This document shows, piece by piece, positions 1 through 5,221 of a stretch of DNA of 5,221 nt (positions within the stretch are counted from its first letter, which is position 1; the number at the start of each line of letters is the position of its first letter). Position numbers and translations under genes: made by a program. The notes beneath the pieces were generated by a model that searched no databases, was not told the origin of the DNA, and saw nothing but the letters and a program-made list of their open reading frames with translations. Source of the DNA: Oscillospiraceae bacterium (lineage in GTDB: Bacteria > Bacillota > Clostridia > Oscillospirales > Ruminococcaceae); NCBI GenBank assembly GCA_020024215.1, contig JAHHUC010000101.1:1-5221 (forward strand), read 5' to 3'.

Positions 1-915
1 TTCAATAAGGAGGATAACAGCGGAAATGAACTTCATTCTTGGGTGAGAGAAAGCTTTGAAAGTGCCGACAGAATTATTTTTATAGGCGCTCTGCAAATAG
101 CTGTTCGGCTTATTTCAAAGGAAATAAAATCCAAGCTGACAGACCCTGCAGTTGTGGTGATAGATGATAACGGAAAATTCTGCATCCCCATATTATCCGG
201 CCATATCGGCTCTGCCAACGAGTTTGCAGCCAAGCTTGCAGATATTTTGGGCGCTTGTCCTGTAATTACCACATCAACAGATATAAACCACAAATTTGCC
301 GTCGATGTTTTTGCAAGAAAGAACAATCTGATTATCAAAAATCCCGGCAAAATAAAGGAGGTTTCATCAAAGCTTTTAAGAGATGAGAGCATAACAATAT
401 ATTCCTTTCTGCCTGTTGCAGGAATTCTGCCTGATGGTGTCAGCTTAACAGAAAGCAAAAAAGCAGATGTGATTATCTCACCCTTTAAAACAGACAGCAG
501 CAATGCCCTCATTTTGATTCCAAGGGTTTTATCCTTAGGTGCAGGCTGTAAAAAAGGGACGGATGAGGGCTTTATTTTAAAGTGCTATGATGATTTTCTC
601 AACAGCTACGGAATCTATAAGGAGGCTGTAAAAAATATGGCAACCATTGATTTAAAAAAAGATGAAGCTGCTGTTTCGGCCCTGTCAAAAAAGGAAAATC
701 TGCCCAGCTTTTTTTATTCTTCAAAGGAATTGGAGCTGGCAGAAGGCTGCTTTACATCCTCAGAATTTGTAAAATCCGTTGTCGGAACAGATAATGTATG
801 TGAAAGAAGTGCCCAACTTATTTCACAAGGCAGAATTTTAATAGGAAAAACAATTTATAAAGGGATCACCTTTGCGCTGGGAATAGATGAAAAACCCTTA
901 AATATTGGAGAGTAA
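1..915 (+). CDS. cbiG: Cobalt-precorrin-5A hydrolase CbiG, 5'-truncated by the window edge
   Basis: CbiG opens the delta-lactone of cobalt-precorrin-5A and releases the C20/C1 fragment as acetaldehyde, giving cobalt-precorrin-5B in the cytosolic anaerobic B12 pathway. The frame is open from base 1 and 304 residues are visible, so roughly the first few tens of residues of a usual CbiG are missing. Numbered from base 1, the N-terminal domain shows FIGALQIAVR (27-36), KLTDPAVVVID (45-55), LSGHIGSANE (65-74) and VITTSTDINHKFAVDVFA (88-105). A variable middle segment follows. The C-terminal CbiG domain starts near 170 and carries LGAGCKKGTDEG (179-190), IDLKKDEAA (216-224) and VCERSA (266-271). 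A GTG at 43 could be read as a start, but the family alignment continues upstream of it, so I treat the gene as partial. The stop TAA lies 4 nt before cbiH, which implies co-transcription. Oddity: the usual Gly before IAVR is Gln32. Confidence 0.95.
   Translation, partial: FNKEDNSGNELHSWVRESFESADRIIFIGALQIAVRLISKEIKSKLTDPAVVVIDDNGKFCIPILSGHIGSANEFAAKLADILGACPVITTSTDINHKFAVDVFARKNNLIIKNPGKIKEVSSKLLRDESITIYSFLPVAGILPDGVSLTESKKADVIISPFKTDSSNALILIPRVLSLGAGCKKGTDEGFILKCYDDFLNSYGIYKEAVKNMATIDLKKDEAAVSALSKKENLPSFFYSSKELELAEGCFTSSEFVKSVVGTDNVCERSAQLISQGRILIGKTIYKGITFALGIDEKPLNIGE
907..912 (+). promoter_or_regulatory. Shine-Dalgarno site for cbiH
   Basis: GGAGAG lies inside the last codons of cbiG, 7 nt before the ATG at 920 (9 nt counting from GGAG). 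It selects ATG 920 rather than the in-frame TTG at 905, which would overlap this site and add five residues that do not fit the family N-terminus. Confidence 0.75.
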
Positions 916-919
916 TAAT

Positions 920-1657
920 ATGAAAAAGCTTTATATAGTGGGGGCAGGACCCGGAAGAAGGGAATATATGTCCGAAGAAGCCATTGCAGCTGTAAATAAA
1001 TCTGACATAATACTTGGCTATAAGGTGTATGGCGAAATAATCCAAAGGGAATTTCCCGGGAAAACAGTTTGGGTAAACGGTATGGGGAAGGAATTGGAAA
1101 GGTGTGAAAAAGCCTTCAAGGAGGCTCAAAAGGGGGCTGTTGTCGCCCTTGTTTGCAGCGGAGATGCAGGGGTTTACGGAATGGCAGCACCGGCTTTGGC
1201 CATGTGGAACAAATATCCGGATGTGGATGTGGAGCTTATAAGCGGAAACACGGCAGCCCTTACGGGAGCTGCATTGCTGGGCGCTCCTTTGAATCACGAT
1301 TTTGCAGTTATCTCATTAAGCGATCTTCTCACATCATGGGATTTAATAAAAAAGCGTCTGGAATGTGCAGCTATGGGGGATTTCTGCATTGCTCTTTACA
1401 ATGTGAGAAGTCATGGAAGGCCGCACTATTTAAAGGAGGCCTGTGAAATTATTTTAAAATATAAAAATGAGGACACAGTCTGCGGATATGTAAGAAATAT
1501 TGGCAGAGAAAACACAGAGGCGGTCATAACAACACTGAAAAAAATCAAGGATATGGAGCTGGATATGTTCTGCACTGTGTTCATAGGAAACGAAAAGACC
1601 TATTGTTCAATGGGCAGGATGATAACTCCAAGAGGTTATGAAAATAAAAGGATATGA
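920..1657 (+). CDS. cbiH: Cobalt-precorrin-3 C17-methyltransferase (ring contraction), CbiH/CobJ family
   Basis: This is an SAM-dependent tetrapyrrole methylase that methylates C17 and drives ring contraction of cobalt-precorrin-3 to cobalt-precorrin-4. The 245-residue length is normal for the family. Motifs in order: the N-terminal SAM methylase loop VGAGPG (7-12); ILGYKVY (31-37); the glycine-rich CSGDAGVYGM (79-88); the family signature GAPLNHDFAVISLSDLLT (121-138), which is diagnostic of CbiH/CobJ over the other tetrapyrrole methylases; ALYNVRSHGR (158-167); NIGRENTEAV (193-202); and TVFIGNEKT (219-227), like the usual TVIVGNS. The start is ATG 920, supported by a GGAGAG site and by the glycine loop sitting right at the N-terminus. 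It begins 4 nt after cbiG, and its TGA overlaps the ATG of cbiJ (ATGA), a sign of translational coupling. Minor oddity: Val162 replaces the common Pro of the YNPRS motif. Pairing with cbiG and cbiJ points to the anaerobic version. Confidence 0.97.
   Translation: MKKLYIVGAGPGRREYMSEEAIAAVNKSDIILGYKVYGEIIQREFPGKTVWVNGMGKELERCEKAFKEAQKGAVVALVCSGDAGVYGMAAPALAMWNKYPDVDVELISGNTAALTGAALLGAPLNHDFAVISLSDLLTSWDLIKKRLECAAMGDFCIALYNVRSHGRPHYLKEACEIILKYKNEDTVCGYVRNIGRENTEAVITTLKKIKDMELDMFCTVFIGNEKTYCSMGRMITPRGYENKRI
1646..1651 (+). promoter_or_regulatory. Weak, poorly spaced ribosome site before cbiJ
   Basis: AAAAGG ends only 2 nt before the ATG at 1654, too close for a good Shine-Dalgarno. The better AGAGG at 1631-1635 is 18 nt away, too far. 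With the ATGA overlap, this suggests cbiJ is translated mainly by reinitiation from cbiH. The start itself is firm because GGTTEGR follows at the expected N-terminal position. Confidence 0.4.
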
Positions 1658-2397
1658 CAAAAACAGCAATTTTTGGCGGCACAACTGAAGGCAGGCTAAT
1701 CTCTGCCATGTTAAGTGATTCAGGATATGAATCTGTGCTTTTTGTTGCAACGGATTTAGGAAAAGACATCGCAAGGGAAAAGGATTCCAGACTAAAAATA
1801 CATACAGGGCGCCTTGATGAGAAAAATATGGAAGCGGTTCTTTCAGACGGAAAATTCAATTTGGTTATTGATGCAACCCATCCTTATGCCTTAGAGGTTA
1901 CTGAAAATATCAAAAAGGTCTGCAACAGGCTTGATCTTATGCTTTTAAGACTTATAAGAGAGGACGATTTTTTTGATGATGTCACATATGTGGAAAAAAC
2001 AGAGGATATTCTGAATTTGAAATTTGAAGGAAACGTGCTTTTTACAACAGGCAGCAAGGAAACAGAAAAGCTGAAAAAATTGGAGAAGGACAACCATTTT
2101 TTTATAAGGATACTTCCTACACCGTATTCAATAAAGGCAGCAAGGCAGCAAGGCTTTTTGGACGAAAATATAATAACAGGGCAGGGACCTTTTTCTCTGA
2201 GTGACAATATAAAGCTGATAAAAGATAAAAATATCAAATATCTCATAACAAAAGACAGCGGAAAAACAGGCGGGCTTGATGAAAAAATTCAAGCTGCCAG
2301 AGAATGTGGAATCGAAGCAATAATAATCAAAAGACCCAGAGAAAACGGACTGACGCTTGCACAGCTGTCAGAGCTTATAGAAAGGAGAGCTTTATGA
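1654..2397 (+). CDS. cbiJ: Cobalt-precorrin-6A reductase, CbiJ/CobK family
   Basis: This enzyme reduces the macrocycle of cobalt-precorrin-6A to 6B with a reduced nicotinamide cofactor (NADH in the anaerobic pathway). At 247 residues it has full family length. Visible family motifs: the N-terminal nucleotide-binding AIFGGTTEGR (5-14); IHTGRLDE (49-56); the strong signature DATHPYA (73-79); LRLIRED (98-104), where the family usually has LRLERP; LFTTGSKE (129-136); GQGPFS (176-181); TKDSGKTGG (199-207), with Lys and Asp conserved; and IIKRP (224-228). The ATG lies in an ATGA overlap with the cbiH stop, and no alternative in-frame start fits the family better. Its own TGA in turn overlaps the ATG of cbiET. 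The neighbouring cbiET uses its product, so the gene order matches consecutive pathway steps (6A to 6B to 7). No truncation or frameshift is seen. Confidence 0.96.
   Translation: MTKTAIFGGTTEGRLISAMLSDSGYESVLFVATDLGKDIAREKDSRLKIHTGRLDEKNMEAVLSDGKFNLVIDATHPYALEVTENIKKVCNRLDLMLLRLIREDDFFDDVTYVEKTEDILNLKFEGNVLFTTGSKETEKLKKLEKDNHFFIRILPTPYSIKAARQQGFLDENIITGQGPFSLSDNIKLIKDKNIKYLITKDSGKTGGLDEKIQAARECGIEAIIIKRPRENGLTLAQLSELIERRAL
2381..2389 (+). promoter_or_regulatory. Strong Shine-Dalgarno site for cbiET
   Basis: AAAGGAGAG within the end of cbiJ lies 4 nt before the ATG at 2394 (6 nt counting from GGAG). It fixes the cbiET start at 2394. The same frame is open upstream to 2304, but that extension is the cbiJ coding region read out of frame and has no methylase character. 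Confidence 0.8.
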
Positions 2398-3599
2398 TCT
2401 ATTTGATTGGCACAGGAACAGGAAGCCTGAGGCTTCTGACAGAAGAGGCAAGAGAAAAAATACTCGTCTGTGATGCTGTCATAGCAAGCAAAAGAATTAT
2501 AGATCTGCTGCCACACGAATTTAAAGGTGAGAGGTATGTGGAGGTATCTCCCTCAAAGATAAAAAAAATCACCGACAGCCTTCTTGATAAGGATATTGCT
2601 GTTCTTTTTTCAGGGGACAGCGGTTTTTACAGCGGATGTAAAAGCTTATCGGAAATTTACGGAGATAATGCTGTGATACTTCCGGGAATAGGCAGCCTTT
2701 CATATATGGCCGCAAAAATCAAAAGGCCTTGGGAAAATGTAAAATTGCTGAGCGCTCATGGAAAGAAAATAGACACATCTGCATTTATCGCTTCAAATAA
2801 AGAGGTATTCTTTTTAACAGGCGGAGAAATTACAGCGCAAAGCATAGTCGAAGATGCCTATAAAAAGGACCTTAATGATGTTACCTTTTATATAGGAGAA
2901 AATCTCTCTTATGATAATGAAAGCATAACAATGGGATTTGCAAGCCAATTATTAAATGTAAAGTTTGATAGCTTGTCAGTTGTATGGTGTGTAAACCACC
3001 GCTCATTTGACACACATCTTCATCCGTTTGATATAAAGGATGAGGAATTTATCAAAGAAAATGTGCCCATGACCAAAAGAGAGGTAAGAAATTCAGCAGT
3101 TTTAGAATTAAGGCTCGAAAACAGCGGAGTTTTTTATGATATAGGAGGGGGGACAGGTTCTGTCTCCGTCGCCGTTTCAAAGGCATCTCCCTTTATAGAT
3201 ATTTACACCATTGAAAAAAAGGAAAATGCCTGCCGGGTTATAGAAAAGAATTTTGAACGTCACAAGGTTATAAACGGGCATATAATCCACGGCTCTGCTT
3301 TGGAGGTTATGAAAGATCTTCCGCCGCCTGACTATGCTTTTATAGGCGGTTCGGGGAAAAGCATTGAGCCCATAATAGAGCGGCTGCTTTTTGAAAATCC
3401 AAAGGTCAGAATTGTTATAACAGCCATTACACTGGAAACAGTGTGTCAGGTTAAGAATATACTCGACAGGCTGGATATAAAAAATTGGGAGGGACGTCAG
3501 ATACAAATAAATGACATTAAGGCCTTAGGCTGCTACAATGCTTTGATATCTCAAAATCCTATTTTCCTTTTTAGCTTTGGAGGTCACAATGCAATATAA
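2394..3599 (+). CDS. cbiET: Fused cobalt-precorrin-7 C5-methyltransferase / cobalt-precorrin-6B C15-methyltransferase (decarboxylating), CbiET/CobL
   Basis: This is a bifunctional enzyme of 401 residues, the usual length for CobL-type fusions. The CbiT half methylates C15 and decarboxylates the C12 acetate (cobalt-precorrin-6B to 7); the CbiE half then methylates C5 (7 to 8). The CbiE domain spans about 1-200 and shows IGTGTGSLRLLTEEA (5-19), LFSGDSGFYSG (71-81) and LPGIGSLSYMAAK (96-108), typical of the tetrapyrrole methylase fold. The CbiT domain spans about 220-401 and starts with VPMTKREVRNS (224-234). It has SAM-binding motif I YDIGGGTGSVSVA (248-260), the acidic strand end TIEK (272-275), the FIGGSG motif (316-321) and the closing QNPIFLFS (387-394). 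The start is ATG 2394, in an ATGA overlap with cbiJ behind a strong ribosome site. The last 11 nt overlap cbiA. Oddity: the usual GxGPG loop of CbiE reads GTGTG, with Thr in place of Pro. Confidence 0.96.
   Translation: MIYLIGTGTGSLRLLTEEAREKILVCDAVIASKRIIDLLPHEFKGERYVEVSPSKIKKITDSLLDKDIAVLFSGDSGFYSGCKSLSEIYGDNAVILPGIGSLSYMAAKIKRPWENVKLLSAHGKKIDTSAFIASNKEVFFLTGGEITAQSIVEDAYKKDLNDVTFYIGENLSYDNESITMGFASQLLNVKFDSLSVVWCVNHRSFDTHLHPFDIKDEEFIKENVPMTKREVRNSAVLELRLENSGVFYDIGGGTGSVSVAVSKASPFIDIYTIEKKENACRVIEKNFERHKVINGHIIHGSALEVMKDLPPPDYAFIGGSGKSIEPIIERLLFENPKVRIVITAITLETVCQVKNILDRLDIKNWEGRQIQINDIKALGCYNALISQNPIFLFSFGGHNAI
3579..3583 (+). promoter_or_regulatory. Strong Shine-Dalgarno site for cbiA
   Basis: GGAGG lies 5 nt before the ATG at 3589, inside the 3' end of cbiET. 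It decides the start in favour of ATG 3589 over the in-frame TTG at 3577, which overlaps the site itself. Confidence 0.8.
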
Positions 3600-4920
3600 C
3601 ATACCTAGGGTGATGATATCCTCTGTCAAAAGCAAAAGCGGCAAAACTATGATTTCAGCAGCCTTAGGCAAGCTGCTTTCTGACAAAGGCCTCGATGTTT
3701 CCATGTTTAAATGCGGCCCCGACTATGTTGATGCAAGGCTTCATAAGGAAATAACCAAGAACGCAGTCTCAAATCTGGATCTTTTCTTTGATGATGAAAG
3801 TCTTTTGAGGCAGCGCTTCTGCCAAAGGGCTCAAGGCAGAACTGCAATTATTGAAGGGGCGATGGGCTTTTATGACGGTATGTGCGGAAACACAAAAATA
3901 AATTCCGCATTTGATATTTCTCAATGCATAACGGCTCCTGTTGTTTTGATTATAGACGCAGAAGGCTCATCATTTTCCATGTGCGCTCTTATAAAGGGGT
4001 TTTTAAGCTTCAGAGAGAACAATATCAAAGCAGTTATATTAAATAGGTGCTCAGCCTCCCTTTACTCTGTGCTCAAGCCTGTTATAGAAGCTGAATGTAA
4101 AATTTCTGTTCTCGGCTTCATTCCAAAGGATGAAAGGCTTAAAATAAGAAATCAAAAGCTGGGGCTTTCTTTGGAAGAAAAGGATGAATTGAAAAGTGCG
4201 CTCGGCTGCCTTTGCGAGATTATAAATAAAAATGTAGATTTAAACAGGCTTGCTGCAATAATGAAGTCTGCACAGCCAATTGCTGTGTGCTGCGAAAAAG
4301 CTCTTTCTGAAAATTTGGATTTGAATGTGGCTGTTGCAAGGGATGAAGCCTTTGCCTTCTGCTATGATGACAATATCAGATTTTTGGAAAGCAATGGCTG
4401 CAATATAAGCTTTTTTTCACCTATGCATGATAAATCTGTTCCTAAAAATACCAATGTTTGTATTTTCGGCGGAGGCTATATAGAAAAAAACGCAAAAGCC
4501 CTGTCAGAGAATGAGAGCATGCTCTCCTCTGTGAGAAGCTTTTACAGTGGCAAAGGAGCCATCATTGCAGAGGGAAGCGGATTTATTTATATAAATGCCT
4601 CTATGGAAGATGAAAACAGGGAATGTATGAAGCTCTGCAGGATACTTGAGGGCAGGTGCAAAGCGGAAGAAAAATTAGTCAATTTTGGATATATAACTCT
4701 TTTTGACAACGAGAAAAGGCCTGTTTTAAAGGGACATGAATTTCATTACAGCTCCTGCACGGATGATGGAAACAGCTTTACAGCCAGAAGATTCAAAAGC
4801 CAAAAAAGCAGAAAAACTATTTTTTATAATGACAGGCTTTTCTGCGGCTTTCCGCAGTTTGATTTTACTTCAAACAGAGATTTTTTCACAAGCTTTTTAA
4901 GAAATATAAAAAAGAGGTAA
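3589..4920 (+). CDS. cbiA: Cobyrinate a,c-diamide synthase CbiA/CobB family, lacking the glutaminase cysteine
   Basis: CbiA is an ATP-dependent amidoligase fused to a class I glutaminase domain; it amidates the c and a carboxylates of cob(II)yrinate. At 443 residues it has full family length. Synthetase domain (about 1-200): P-loop SVKSKSGKT (12-20), FKCGPDYVDARLH (40-52) with Asp45 and Asp48 kept, NLDLFF (62-67), IIEGAMGFYDG (87-97) with Glu89 and Asp96 kept, and ILNR (150-153). Glutaminase domain (about 245-443): VAVARDEAFAFCY (247-259), FFSPMHD (275-281), IFGGGYIEKNAKALSEN (292-308) and GHEFHYS (382-388) with the candidate catalytic His386. The nucleophile motif, normally AECGG, is AEGSG (327-331), so Gly329 (codon 4573-4575) stands where Cys is expected. 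The frame is clean on both sides. It may use free ammonia or a partner glutaminase, or be a weakened copy; which one is unknown. There are 19 Cys in all. Family assignment is firm, glutaminase activity doubtful. Confidence 0.95.
   Translation: MQYNIPRVMISSVKSKSGKTMISAALGKLLSDKGLDVSMFKCGPDYVDARLHKEITKNAVSNLDLFFDDESLLRQRFCQRAQGRTAIIEGAMGFYDGMCGNTKINSAFDISQCITAPVVLIIDAEGSSFSMCALIKGFLSFRENNIKAVILNRCSASLYSVLKPVIEAECKISVLGFIPKDERLKIRNQKLGLSLEEKDELKSALGCLCEIINKNVDLNRLAAIMKSAQPIAVCCEKALSENLDLNVAVARDEAFAFCYDDNIRFLESNGCNISFFSPMHDKSVPKNTNVCIFGGGYIEKNAKALSENESMLSSVRSFYSGKGAIIAEGSGFIYINASMEDENRECMKLCRILEGRCKAEEKLVNFGYITLFDNEKRPVLKGHEFHYSSCTDDGNSFTARRFKSQKSRKTIFYNDRLFCGFPQFDFTSNRDFFTSFLRNIKKR
4914..4918 (+). 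promoter_or_regulatory. Shine-Dalgarno site for cobT supporting a TTG start
   Basis: GAGGT, within AAAGAGGT overlapping the cbiA stop, lies 6 nt before the TTG at 4925. The nearby ATGs at 4935, 4965 and 4983 are all out of the cobT frame, so TTG 4925 is the only start that fits both the ribosome site and the protein. Confidence 0.7.
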
Positions 4921-4924
4921 CATT

Positions 4925-5221
4925 TTGAATTTAGATGAAATTATATCCGGCATCAAAGCACCGGATGCTGAATATTACCAATATGCAAAAAAGCATTTTG
5001 ACAATATAGCAAAGCCCATCGGCTCCTTCGGAAAATTGGAGGACATAGTTGCTCAAATTTGCAGCATAGAGGAAAAAACTATCCCAACAATAAAGAAAAG
5101 AGCAGCCGTTGTTTTTTGCAGCGATAACGGAATTGTGGAGGAGGGCGTTTCTCAGGTCGGACAATTTGTCACAGCAAACGTATTTAAAAGCATAAATGAT
5201 AAAAGTGCCTGCATAAGCAAT
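4925..5221 (+). CDS. cobT: Nicotinate-nucleotide:dimethylbenzimidazole phosphoribosyltransferase CobT, 3'-truncated by the window edge
   Basis: CobT transfers phosphoribose from nicotinate mononucleotide to the lower-ligand base (dimethylbenzimidazole or a related base), making the alpha-riboside phosphate of the nucleotide loop. Only the first 99 residues are in the window, out of about 350 in the family. The N-terminal part is recognisable: the helix LDEIISGIKAPD (3-14), the conserved AKPIGSFGKLEDIV (29-42, family AKPPGSLGRLE), and the core strand and loop VVFCSDNGIVEEGVSQVG (62-79), equivalent to the family VFAGDHGVAAEGVS and close to the DNG variant of Clostridia. The catalytic C-terminal glutamate lies outside the window and cannot be checked. 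The start is TTG 4925, 4 nt after cbiA and preceded by GAGGT. Its place at the end of a corrin-ring operon links ring synthesis to lower-ligand attachment, so the organism probably completes the cofactor rather than stopping at cobinamide. Confidence 0.94.
   Translation, partial: MNLDEIISGIKAPDAEYYQYAKKHFDNIAKPIGSFGKLEDIVAQICSIEEKTIPTIKKRAAVVFCSDNGIVEEGVSQVGQFVTANVFKSINDKSACISN

Larger units (their letters stand above)
1..5221 (+). other. Anaerobic cobamide biosynthesis operon (internal segment)
   Basis: Six co-directional genes with junctions of +4, -4, -4, -11 and +4 nt form one transcription unit running through both window edges. Three junctions overlap, and four of the five downstream genes have a well-placed ribosome site inside or next to the preceding gene's end; only cbiJ seems to rely on coupling. 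The presence of cbiG and cbiJ with cbiH, and the lack of CobG- or CobN-type genes, favour the anaerobic, cobalt-early route. No gap can hold a promoter or cobalamin riboswitch, so control is expected upstream of base 1. The operon call is an inference from spacing. Confidence 0.85.

Noticed and set aside
7..46. Strong AAGGAGG near the left edge as a possible gene start
   Set aside because: The following ATG at 26 is out of the cbiG frame and hits a stop at once (TGA 44-46). The cbiG frame is open through the window edge, so the site is coding sequence.
619..639. AAGGAGG followed by an in-frame ATG at 637 inside cbiG, a possible internal start for a C-terminal fragment
   Set aside because: AAGGAGG recurs in this operon wherever Lys-Glu-Ala/Val is encoded (for example near 356, 1119 and 1433), the 11-nt spacing is long, and the fragment would begin inside the C-terminal domain.
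43..915. GTG at 43 as the true start of cbiG
   Set aside because: A start here would remove the N-terminal part of the CbiG domain; the frame continues upstream and no Shine-Dalgarno lies at proper spacing before 43.
3429..3444. 6-bp hairpin with a GAAA tetraloop (ACACTG / CAGTGT) inside the CbiT half of cbiET
   Set aside because: There is no U-tract after it, so it is not a terminator; it is short and sits well within coding sequence.
866..3506. Several reverse-strand and alternative-frame open stretches (for example 866-1297, 1884-2246 and 3177-3506 on the minus strand)
   Set aside because: All lie opposite or inside genes with clear family motifs; their translations show low-complexity Ser/Phe/Leu-rich sequence and no recognisable domain.
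4513..4526. Perfect 14-bp palindrome (GAGAGCATGCTCTC) inside cbiA
   Set aside because: It lies in a conserved coding stretch (the LSEN region), there is no promoter context, and a perfect palindrome of this length is expected about 0.3 times by chance in a window this size.
1..5221. Cobalamin riboswitch, internal promoter or terminator
   Set aside because: The junctions are at most 4 nt of non-coding DNA, which leaves no room for such elements; nothing resembling a B12 box was seen between genes.

Overview
This window is the interior of one tightly packed, single-direction (+ strand) operon for anaerobic (early cobalt insertion) cobamide / vitamin B12 biosynthesis. Six genes fill it almost completely: the 3' part of cbiG, then cbiH, cbiJ, a fused cbiET, cbiA, and the 5' part of cobT. 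Both end genes run off the window. The DNA is AT-rich, with many AAA, ATA and AGA codons. Shine-Dalgarno sites are mostly strong (GGAG/GGAGG) and one start codon is TTG. Together with the protein motifs, this suggests a low-GC Firmicute, most likely an anaerobic Clostridia-type organism. I cannot name a genus.

Layout: cbiG (1-915, 5' end outside the window), 4-nt gap, cbiH (920-1657), 4-nt ATGA overlap, cbiJ (1654-2397), 4-nt ATGA overlap, cbiET (2394-3599), 11-nt overlap, cbiA (3589-4920), 4-nt gap, cobT (4925-5221, 3' end outside the window). No non-coding stretch exceeds 4 nt, so there is no room for an internal promoter, riboswitch or terminator between genes. Any cobalamin riboswitch or promoter must lie upstream of the window. 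No RNA genes, mobile elements, CRISPR arrays or long repeats are visible.

How the genes work together: CbiH contracts the ring and methylates C17 (cobalt-precorrin-3 to -4). CbiG opens the lactone and releases acetaldehyde (5A to 5B). CbiJ reduces 6A to 6B. The CbiT half of CbiET methylates C15 and decarboxylates the C12 acetate (6B to 7), and the CbiE half methylates C5 (7 to 8). After CbiC (not in the window), CbiA amidates cobyrinate at the c and a side chains. CobT activates the lower-ligand base for the nucleotide loop. The other steps (CbiK/X, CbiL, CbiF, CbiD, CbiC, CbiP and so on) must be encoded elsewhere, probably partly in the flanks.

The most notable observation is in CbiA. The amidoligase domain keeps its P-loop and acidic motifs, but the glutaminase nucleophile motif, normally Ala-Glu-Cys-Gly-Gly, reads Ala-Glu-Gly-Ser-Gly. 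The catalytic cysteine is therefore missing in an otherwise intact, in-frame gene. The same protein also departs from the family at the Arg-His-Leu-Gly-Leu motif and is unusually cysteine-rich. I saw no sign of a wholly new system; the rest is a recognisable, somewhat divergent B12 operon.
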